From: Anniella stebbinsi
Taxonomy: Eukaryota; Chordata; Lepidosauria; Squamata; Anniellidae
DNA: 64,000 bases
NCBI GenBank assembly: GCA_029215795.1
Contig: JARDYH010000007.1
Location: 97,355,263-97,419,262 of the forward strand
Reading direction: 5' to 3'
Positions 55,061-64,000 of this stretch are shown in pieces. Numbering within the stretch: position 1 is the stretch's first letter; each line of letters begins with the position of its first letter. A model generated the notes under the pieces. It worked only from the letters and a program-made list of their open reading frames with translations. It searched no databases and was not told the DNA's origin. The translations under genes were made by a program, and so were the position numbers.

Positions 55061-58000
55061 GTTGGCTCTCCTCTGTTTTGCTCTTCATCCAAGGCAGCAT
55101 CTTCTCTCCAACGGCTTCGTGCCCACGGCTGAGAGCCTACAGCAGCCTGAAGGCTTAAGTACCTGTGGAGATGGGCGGGGCAGACAAACACTCTTCAGGC
55201 TCAGGCGGAGACCCAGCCAGCAGCACAGCACACCCTCTCTGCAACAACCAGGTTAAAGGAGCAAAGGCAATCAAGTCCATATGCCTAAGTGTAACAATTT
55301 GAAAGAACTGCTGGATTCCGCCTGAGAGAGCTTAGGGAAAAGGCATCGTTTGAATAAAATGTGTAAGTTTATTTTGAAGGCAGAGTCTGTGTTAGCCTGT
55401 GGGGTTCAGTCCGCTAGCTTTGAAACATGAAGTAGACAAACCAGTCCTTTACTACCACTTCACCTCGCATCTGCTGCACCCCACCAAAATCAACAATGGT
55501 CGTCATTTTCCCAGCAAGCACAGTCCCAGCCTTCCTCCTTCTCCTCCTCCTCCTCCTTGCTTAAACTTGAGTGTTATTTTGGGGGTTTGGATGAGCTACA
55601 AACAAAGAGTTAATTTGGTTTGGGCATTAAATATTTACATAGAAATGTTAAGAAGGTGTGTGTAAATTATAAATAATGTAAGGCAGGATGGGTTGTGGTT
55701 AGAGCTAAGAGACCCAAATTGTATCATCATAATACATTATTCACACATAATGCATCTATTCTCCTCCATTAGTGCTACTAGGAAAAGCCCTTGAGTACTT
55801 AAGTTGAATTTGGAGGTGGGTAATAAATGTGAGATAAACAAACAGCAGTGGGGATGCAGCTGTAGTTAAATAAGTGCAAATTGGAGTTCCTCAGACTAAT
55901 TCTGCCAAACCACACCTAGACCGGAATAGCTCTGCAAGGGTTCTGGAAACAAGAGACACCGCAATAAATCCAAATTATGTGAATTAATTTCACGCAGAAG
56001 ACTCTCCCATTGAAAGTGTAGGCCTAACAATGAGAAGCATTTTGATTTAAATCACATCTAAGCATCTCTTGACATCCATATTGTTCCTATGGAAAGCCTT
56101 GGAGACAGAACATGTCTTTGTGGGATTCCATTGGATGCTACTCAGGTTCTTAGAATTTGTTAGAATCTTGTCCCTGCACAGATTGTTTTGGGACTAGTGG
56201 TGCTGGAACTGGCTAGCTCCCATAATTCTTTTGCAACCTGAACGTGCAGACACAGCCCTCATCTTCACGCCATCGGGGTGGCAGCACAGCAGCGGCGGCA
56301 GCAGGCGGTGTGCCCTGCATTTGCGCTCCTTCCACCCATCTACAGCGGACGGAGCACCACGGCAGGCTTTCCTGCTGCCGCCATGCTCACCCAACAGAGC
56401 ACGAGCAGCAGCTTTAGGGGCACCTGGGAACATCCACCCCCCTTCCTCCAAGATAAGTTTTAGTTTTTTATTTTAGTTTTTACAAGGAGGGGGGAGGTCA
56501 GCAGAGGTGGTGCAGTGAGCTTATGGCTCGCTGGTCCCTTCCCTGCCCAGCCCATGGCGACCAATCAGTGGTCACCATAGACTGTGGCAGGCCTCCCAGA
56601 ACAAGAGCGACAGACAGCAGCAGCCATCATCGCCTTGCTCCAAGCTAACTTTTTTTAGAGTGGAGCTTTGGGGCTTTGCCCCTAGATGGCTTCAGAGTGG
56701 CGGCAGCATCATGTAAATCACCTGCCGCCACTCCGAAGCCACAGCGGGGAAAAGCACCCATTTAGAGGCACCCATAAAAGAATTAAGGGAGTCGGGACCG
56801 GATTGGGTCACCTTGGCCCAATGGCAAGCTGCTGCCCCCTGTCCATCTGCCCAGCCACGGGACTTACCTGACCCTTCTGCTTGTGCCAGCAAGCCACCTG
56901 TCCTCCAGGAGAGCTGCCATCTTTAAGGATGGTGGCTCTGGTCTACCGCAGATCTACTCTTGCAAACTACGGCATCTGTAAACAAGCATTTCAGTAAATG
57001 ACCTTTTTCAGCCACCAAAATTTGCAACAGGATCATCTTCCTTAGGACAGGTGACACATTGGCATGAACGGAGGTGCCATTCAAACTCTGTGTCCGGGCG
57101 AGGGATGAGCTGGAGGGGAGCAGAATCCTATGGACTCCCAGTCACTGCTTCAGATTTGGAACCAAATACAAAGTGGGCCAGGGTGGTTTTGAGGTGCCCC
57201 GAGCTGAATCGGCCTCCAATGCAAACCAGGACGTAGGTGGGGCTGTGCACAGCGATATAAGGAATCATAGGTCTCTGTGCATGACACTTTCCTTGAGGGT
57301 TTAAATGTTGGTGCCCAGTTGCCTTGGGAAAAGGAGGTCTGCCTGAAGGGAGAGAAGGAGGAAAACACAGGAACTGGCAAGCAGGTCTGAAGAGGAGGAG
57401 CCCTCCCAACGGAATTGTAATCTATCTGCCCAATTGCTTGCCATAGGAGGAGTGGGAACTCCCACAGGCTTAGCAAGCAATGATGGCTGAACCTGTCAGT
57501 CTCACTTTCTCCTGCATATTTTTTTTTAAAATCTCACATTCTTTCCTTCCCAAATATGAAGAAATTTGCAAATTTTGGTGAAAAAATGAATTGAAACAAA
57601 ATTACCACCCACCTGCACCAGCAAAATCCAATAGGTGGCAATACTAATTTATGGCTGGATACAGAGGGATTCAGATGCAGACATTTATAAGCAAAGCCTC
57701 TGCAAAGCCTTCAGCCTGGATGGATGGAGCTGTCTGTTTGGGTTTCACCTGTATTCGACTTTTTGAAATAATAATAATAATAATGATAAGAATAAGAATA
57801 ACATTCAAGTTCTTTCTGTCCTGAATAGGAAGGGCATTGCAAATGTTGGTAAATTCTCATAAAAAGTGAACTGAAGCCACCTTCTCACCTATCCCTACAT
57901 GGGAGGGAAGAGTGGTACAGGCCTTTCCCAAAGGTGTGCTTGAATCTTATCCAGTTGTTTTTCTGGATGTCATGCCAAAATCCTCTTCATGGGGCCTCCA

Positions 58001-58844
58001 AGAGGCAGCCCAAATCAGTTTCCCTTCAAAGCAAAAATGCCTTTGGAGGGGGGCAGCCAAGAGCTTTCCTGTACCCACTATTGACCTATGAATCTCTGTA
58101 CAATTATCCAGGAAGAAAGAACTTCCACAGCCATTTTTAATCAAGGCAGCAGGAATCACACTTTCTAGATGCTCCGAGCAGCATGAACTGGTAGAAAGAA
58201 AGATAGAAAGAAAGAAGGCAGCCCTTGCCACACATTGTAAATATTGTTGATTAAATGTTGATTAAATGTTGATTAAACAAGACTGACTTTTGAAGGAATT
58301 TCCCTTAATATTATTTATTTATAACATTTCTAATCCACCAAACAACTAATGTTCTCTTCAAATCTGTATGGAAATGGAGGCTGGATCAGACCTAACAGTG
58401 AACATGGGGTGAAGCCTTCTGTGGGGATGATATTTACATCCAAAGGACTGAGATGAAGCCCTTTGTCTCCCTCCCTCCCCGCCCTTCCAGGGAGGTAAGC
58501 GTTGTCCCATGGCAGAGTCTGAAGCCTTTCGTTTAACTCCAGAGGAAGCACAAGGCATCATGGAGGACGGCAGGCTGCACCGCAGGGACAGCGCTGCCCG
58601 AGAGTTTCGCCAGCCTTGGTTGCCAACTTGAAGGAGAGATACAAAGACCCATCTGCCCAATACTGTGACCACTGCATTGTGCCACTTACTGGGCATGTTG
58701 GACTCTTCAAGGCCTTTCACAGACGAGCCAGATTTTTTTTACATCTATCCAGCACAGCAGCAGGAGCAGAGTGAAAGCACCAGGACAGCAGAGGAGCAGG
58801 GGAGGGCATCGATTGGATGGTGGATTGGTGGATGGATTACATTT
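55061..58844. other. No recognisable gene
   Basis: Short frames have no family motif. GC-rich patch 56230-56900 with CpGs (GGCGGCAGCAGGCGG), an AATAAAATG near 55353, ATA/GAAA microsatellites near 57770 and 58195. A TE origin is possible but no ends are seen. Confidence 0.4.
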
Positions 58845-59162
58845 AGGCTGACCATCTGAAAAGGAGGACAGGGCTCATGTCACTTTAACAGTTGTAGAGA
58901 AAAGGGGATTTCAGCCAGTGTCATTTGTATGCAATTAGTTCCTGGTGAAATTCCCTCTTCATCACAACAGTTAAAGGTGCAGGAGCCCTGCCTTCTTTTG
59001 TATATGGTCACTCTAGTATAGTGCCTGCACCTTTAACTGTTGTGATGAAGAGGGGATTTCACCAGGAACTAATTGCATACAAATGACACCGGCTGAAATT
59101 CCTTTTTTTCTACAACTGTTAAAGTTATATGAGCCCTGACCTCCTTTTCAGATGGTCAGCCT
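58845..59162. mobile_element. Foldback MITE with 9-bp target duplication
   Basis: 318 bp made of two inverted arms of about 145 bp (AGGCTGACCATCTGAAAAGG at the left, complement at the right) around a short centre with CTTCTTTTGTATATGGTCAC. It is flanked by ATTACATTT (58836-58844, 59163-59171). Each arm resembles the single element at 5192-5358. Long terminal repeats and a 9-bp duplication suggest a Mutator-like origin. Confidence 0.8.
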
Positions 59163-59222
59163 ATTACATTTATATACCACCCAATAGCCAAAATTCCAAA
59201 GCTGACTGGGAAGTTAACAACA

Positions 59223-59576
59223 TTAAAAAATGTAAATGTAGACCCACTTTTGAGAGAAGACTGAGCCAAAGTAGGAATTGAGCACTTCGGCCTTTTCTTT
59301 GTCATCTGTTACCAATTTGCCATTCTCATGAAGCAGTTGAACCACCATTTCTTTCCTCCGTCTTTTACTATTCACATATCTGAAGAAAGCCTTTTTATTG
59401 CTTTTAGCATCCCTTGCTAGCCTCAGCTCCTTCTCAGCTTTAGCCTTCATGATACCATTATGGCACTTCTGTGCTACTTGTTTGTACTCTTCTTTTGTAG
59501 CCTGGCCTTCCTTCCGCTTCCTATATGTATCCTTTTTTATTTTCATATCATCTCTAAGCTTTTTGTGGAGACACAT
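59223..59576 (-). pseudogene. CR1 fragment before the reverse transcriptase
   Basis: Encodes QATKEEYKQVAQKCHNGIMK, ELRLARDAKSNKKAFFRYVN and KAEVLNSYFGSVFSQK, the region between endonuclease and RT in CR1 ORF2. About 118 codons are open. Confidence 0.75.
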
Positions 59577-59606
59577 TGGTTTCTTCTGTTGTCTTCTATT
59601 TCTTCA

Positions 59607-59895
59607 CAATCACCCCAGAGTGCAGGACATGGAATAATGGGCTCAAGTTACAGGAAACCAGATTCCACTGGACATCAGGAAAAACTTCCTGACTGTGAGA
59701 GCAATACAACAATGGAACCAATTACCTAGGGAGGTGGTGGGATCTCCCACATTAGAGGCCTTCAAGAGGCAGCTGGACAACCATTTGTCAGGGATGCTTT
59801 AAGGTAGATTCCTGCATTGAGCAGGGGGTTGGATTCGATGGCCCTATAGGCCCCTTCCAACTCTGCTATTCTATGATTCTATGTTTCTATGATTC
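59607..59895 (+). mobile_element. CR1 3' end
   Basis: CR1 C-terminal coding (ATACAACAATGGAACCAATT, GAGGCAGCTGGACAACCATT) and 3' end with TTCTATGA repeats. Confidence 0.85.
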
Positions 59896-60905
59896 TATGA
59901 AATCCTGGGACCTGTGAAAACCTTGTCATATGCTGTCAAATTCCTGGGATAACATTGGGTGACCACTTTTGTGTTCTGACACTGCTGTCCAGCAGAGATG
60001 TTCCAGATGGTACAAGGTCTCTTGCAATAGGGTTTTTCTATGGGTGTTAAAGAACCCTCAGAGACATGGGCTTGTTTCACATGACACATTAGGCAACGGA
60101 GGGGGAAATAGGGTACTGACCATGCTTTAGGTAGGCGGTGCTCCACACACGACATAGCAGCCGCCTGTGGTGCTCAGCCATGGCAACCGCTCCATGCGTT
60201 AACAGTGTACGTGGCTGTGATGGACAGCCTGCCCACAATTATCCCCACCCTCCAACCTTCGCGAGGCCTCCCAGATGTATCCCAGCACACACAGCGGCCT
60301 GAAATCCATGGCCGCCGACACTGAAGCTGCAGGAGGACATGCCTCTCACACCCCATTGGCTGCTCAGAGGCACTGGGCAGGACACGCAGGCGACAGAGCC
60401 ATATGCACGGCAGCTCCACCCCAATAGGGACCCAAATCCACCCGACATCGGTGGCACAGCAGCCATGAGGGCAGCCTACGCCCCTGAGTCCCCTGCCTAT
60501 GACACCCCCAAGTTCTCCCCCAAGACACACAGGAATGAAGGCAAGTGAGGGGGAATGTGTAAAAACTTTACTCAGCACAGCATATAAAAATGGTTACATG
60601 GGCACAGGGCCACTGCGAAGCATGGGCAGATTACTCAGAAAGGCAAGTCTCCCACGGACTGGGCGAAGGAGACCAGGAAGGCATAACGGTGAGGTCCCAT
60701 CAGAGTGTGGCACCTCGAAGCCACTAGCATCAGAAGGGGAGGGTGGGAAGGAGGGGAAGTCCACTATGCCAGGAAGAAATGTCAGTCCACAGACGGCACC
60801 CTACAGCTGATGCTCACACATGGGGGTAGTGCGTCCAGACCCACTCTCCGATCCTCTCATGCACCTGTGCCGCCTCTGCACAGGCACGACAGTCCCCAGC
60901 AAGGT

Positions 60906-61139
60906 TCAGGGGCCTGGGGTAGGGCACAACGTCCCTCCCATCCACAGGACTGGCTGAGGCAGGTCAGGGTGGTCGGCCAGTAACACATCCCCACGGGATT
61001 CGCAGATGTTGTGCAGAATACAGCAGCACACAATGACATCCGGGATGATGTCAGAGTGCAGGTCCAGCAAGCTAAACAGGGGGTGCCAATGCTCCTTCAG
61101 CTGCCCGAAGGTGCGCTCGACAGGCAGGCAGGCACACAA
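60906..61139 (-). pseudogene. Harbinger transposase C-terminus
   Basis: Encodes LPVERTFGQLKEHWHPLF and DVIVCCCILHNICES, the end of a DDE_Tnp_4/HARBI1-like transposase. The Glu in VERTFG is at the position of the third catalytic residue. Everything before it, including both catalytic Asp residues, is absent; the sequence just upstream (61140-61500) does not encode transposase. It is therefore a truncated remnant created by an internal deletion. Confidence 0.8.
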
Positions 61140-62157
61140 CAGGGCAAGGACTCCGCTGCACCAAGGGGCCAGTGTCCGCCACCCATCTCGAACGCTGGCC
61201 CTGCGGGCATGGCGGCATCCAAGCGCAGCTGCCGGGCGTGTAGCACATCCTCCTCTTTGCCATCAGCATGGTTCTGCATAGCCGCCTGAAGTGTTGCCTG
61301 CAAGCCGGCCGTAGCAAGTTGTTGATAGGACATTGCCACTTGCGGTGGAACGGGCATTGGGAAGGGAGGCACAATGGGAGTACTGGTGGGCAAGCAGGAG
61401 CAGGAGGATGGAGGGGCGGCACCACGGCCAGCATGGGACGGCCCAGTACGGGAGTGTGGCAAGGAGATTACAAGGCTGCATTGTTCTGTCTGCTGCACAC
61501 CTGCCAGAGAGGGGAGTGAAAGGACGAGGCCAGTTACAAGGGCCGCTATGAGAAAGCGCCGCTACAGGAACAAGTGTGGGAACTACAGAGGGGGGATGGG
61601 CGCAGGTTGCCTATTCCGATGGAAGGGCCTATGGCCACAGGGCGACTGACAGGCGGCATTGCCGGACGGTCCGCTCCAGACGTCGAATGAGACACAGGGC
61701 ACCATGCAAGGTCTGCTCCATAGTGCCGAGGTGCAGTTCCATATGGCTCAGCTGCCTGCTGGGGAAGGCATGGCGGTGGTAGAGCAGCTTCACTGGGGAG
61801 GGAAGAGAAGGGAGAGAGGAGGGAAGAAAGCGATCAGTGACACAGAGGCCATAGCGGGTTCCCTCCACTCAGCCCCACCTACCCGAGCACCCACCTCCTC
61901 ACTGCAGAGCCCTGTGGCATTGGCGGTGGGTGTGCACCTCCCTGCACAGGCTGGGCCGGCCACTGCAGAACCTAGCGGACCTGTAGGGTGCTGGCATCTC
62001 AACAGGATGGGTCTGCAATGAGCAGCCAGAACTGCTAGAAGGAGGCGGTTACCATAGGAACGGCTGGCGATATGGGGCCCTAGCACAGGCAGGGGGGTGT
62101 CTCCGGCCACGGATCCGCGGCAGACAGACCAGGGGGCATATACATGCCGGAGACTTA

Positions 62158-64000
62158 GGGCATGTCAAGGGGGAAGGGTCCCACATCCTCCTCCCCATCC
62201 TCCTCGTCAGAGTCGGGCAGGAAACTCCAAGCCCGTTTGGGCATGCTGCCTAAGCGGCGCCGATCATGCCCTCCGGTCACCCCCCCCCACCATTCCTGAG
62301 GCGCCTGTTGCAGCCGGTGCCGGTCATGGGGTCTGGTATCCTGGGGCAGCAGGTGGCGGCAGGTACTGCTGAGGCTGCATGTATCCATACGGTGGCACAT
62401 AGGGAGCGGGCTGTGGCCCACCATGGTACACTCCTCGAAACGCCTGGGCGAGCTCCCTGATGGCCTCGGTTTGGCAGTCAATGGCTGCTGTGTGCCCGTG
62501 CATGCCCCAGTCGATGATGGCATCGGTGGCTGCCATGGCCTCAGTCATCCTGTTGACATGGTCAATGAGTCCACGTGCACAGCCTGCCCTGACTCCCGAA
62601 TGGCCTGGGAGCATCTTCCCACGGCTTGGGTGGCCAGGCGCGTTGCCTACACGGCGAGGACTCTCTCCTTCATATGTCTGCTCTCCTCACCCTTCATGTG
62701 TGTGAATAGCTCATGGATCCTTCCACCAGCCACCTCCGTGGCCATGACCAGGTCCTTTGCCACCTGGAATCAGTCTGCCTTGCACCTGTTCCACAGATGG
62801 GCACACCTCTGTGTGTTGGTCAGGGGATGGGCTTGAGCAGCTGGGCCTGCGTCTTTGCCAGCAGGTGGGGGCAGCGGCTCCTCCTCAAGGGATGTGTATG
62901 TCCTCCATTTTGGTGTCCTGTGATGCAGAGGAGCCTCCATCTCCTCCTCAAGCATGCCCTCACCAACTTAGAGCTCGGCCTCCAGGAGCGTCTCCTCCTC
63001 CATCTCGGCCGCTTCCACAAAGGTCTCATCGGTGGGGCATGTCTCGATGCCCTCCAGCTTGTCCTGGGAAGGTGACAGTTCTGAGTCCAGGACGTTGTCC
63101 ACCTGGAGCTCCACGAGCTGCTCCATTTCATCCTGCACTTCCTGTGACACTGGCCCCCTTTCCGTAACGGGGTTCATGATGCACCAGTCGAATCTCTCCA
63201 ACATAGTGCTGTTGCCAGCCGGCTCCTCCCACATATGGGGTATGCCCTCTGTCCGCTCTGCTTCCCTGATACCCATGCCATGGGTGGTGGCTCTGGCACT
63301 GGCTGGTTGTTGTTTCGCGGGTGGCATCCATGACCGTGAGGGCCCAGGTAGATCATCCCTCTGCTGGGCCTCTGGCACTAACGTCACGGGCTGCTCGGCC
63401 TCTGCCTGCGACTCTGCACGGAACAACCTCCGGAATGCTGTAGGGCTGTTGGTGCTGGATGAGGCGGTGACGGGGGGGGGGGGGTGCTGCCTGAGGACAG
63501 GGCTCTCCTGGCCACCATGGGTGGCGGGTGTGTCAGCAGTGTTGGGCTTTGGAATCCCGCGAGCCTGCTCATTGGCTTCAGCACGGCTGGCCTTGGGTCT
63601 GGTTGGAGCCTCTCCAATGGCATGCTGGTCTTTGGAGGCTGTGGGACATTCATCTGTGGACATGGCTGGGTGGCTTGGGTGGAGGTGTCATTGCCTGTTG
63701 GGCTCATTGTCACGTGTGCGGTGCAGCGCCCTGCCTGCCGTGTTCCCTGGCATGACGTTGTGGCGCTCTTCCAGCAAGCGAGCCAGCTCATTGTAGAAGG
63801 GCATGGTGCATGGCTCGACTCCCGTTCTGTTATTGTGCGTGATGATCTCCTAGAACTTCCTCTTCAATGTGTGCAGCTTGGCCTTGCATTGTTTGGCATC
63901 ACGATTGTATCCCCGTTCCCTCATCTGCCTGGAGTGCCAGGGGGAGAGCTGGTCATGCCTGGCTATGGCCTAGATCCTCCATGCTTCCCGGCTGCCCCAC
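62158..64000 (-). pseudogene. Myb/SANT-like gene of a Harbinger element
   Basis: The window edge encodes the Myb/SANT-like DNA-binding domain (RGYNRDAKQCKAKLHTLK, then a stop, then PFYNELARLL). An in-frame TGA near 63690 precedes a 231-codon frame (63663-62968) rich in Pro, Glu and Ala. Further pieces are HELFTHMKGEESRHMKERVL near 62700, a frame at 62614-62324 with PPYGYMQPQQYLPPP, and an acidic end SDEEDGEEDVGPFPLD to 62158. In active Harbingers this partner protein helps the transposase bind DNA and enter the nucleus. This copy is broken by several stops and shifts. Confidence 0.65.

Larger units (their letters stand above)
60068..64000 (-). mobile_element. Decayed PIF/Harbinger element, runs off window
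   Basis: GC-rich block with a Harbinger transposase tail and a Myb/SANT-like gene, the two proteins such elements carry. A possible terminus is GGGCTTGTTTCACATGACAC at 60068, but no TWA target site flanks it. 60140-60900 between this end and the transposase holds no recognised gene. Confidence 0.6.

Noticed and set aside
56194..56892. CpG-island promoter of a host gene
   Set aside because: GC-rich with some CpG, but no adjacent exon or conserved frame is visible.
60068..60090. Exact Harbinger left end
   Set aside because: The terminus resembles Harbinger ends, but no TWA target duplication is present, so the boundary is left uncertain.
1..64000. tRNA or rRNA genes
   Set aside because: No cloverleaf with A and B boxes or rRNA core was recognised; the tRNA-Met-like matches are primer-binding sites on the complementary strand.

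Overview
This looks like nuclear DNA of a vertebrate, most likely a squamate reptile (lizard). The inference rests on the repeat mix: CR1, L2-type and L1-type LINEs side by side, several hAT families, PIF/Harbinger elements and a Ty1/copia retrotransposon, with vertebrate-style splice and polyadenylation signals and long microsatellites. I found no conserved single-copy host gene, tRNA or rRNA. Almost everything recognisable is a transposable element or a piece of one, often nested in another.

Layout. 1-8886: an intact 840-codon hAT transposase, then a tandem promoter-like array, a minisatellite, and a set of duplicated exon-like modules whose splice phases stay open to a stop inside an AATAAA signal. 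Subterminal repeats and a hAT terminus follow at 8886. The whole stretch may be one very large hAT element carrying a cargo gene. 8887-13933: two L1 copies in opposite orientation, interrupted by a 1108-bp solo LTR and a fragment of a second copia element. 14807-23538: a degenerate hAT (minus strand) split by a copia element with two apparently identical 518-bp LTRs, a 5-bp target duplication and a nearly complete gag-pol. 23539-23929: a Cys/His-rich fragment of the kind seen in Polinton-type polymerases. 25-34 kb: sparse DNA with L2 and CR1 remnants, a deleted hAT copy and a 295-bp solo LTR. 34730-36478: a non-autonomous hAT with a perfect 8-bp target duplication. 38-41 kb: a Harbinger MITE, a 674-bp solo LTR and an L2 fragment. 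43204-46633: an L1 inserted into a Harbinger-like MITE and itself carrying a truncated hAT. 49.9-55 kb: L1/Tx1-like, CR1 and L2 fragments, including an L2 endonuclease domain. 58845-59162: a foldback MITE. 60-64 kb: a decayed PIF/Harbinger element with a Myb/SANT-like gene and a transposase tail, running off the window.

The elements share machinery by class. hAT transposases would act on termini reading TAGGGRTGTGCA with ATCGG-rich subterminal arrays, so the intact transposase at 68-2590 is a candidate driver for the non-autonomous copies at 34730 and 44339. The copia element and the second copia fragment both carry a primer site matching the anticodon region of initiator tRNA-Met, as in Drosophila copia.
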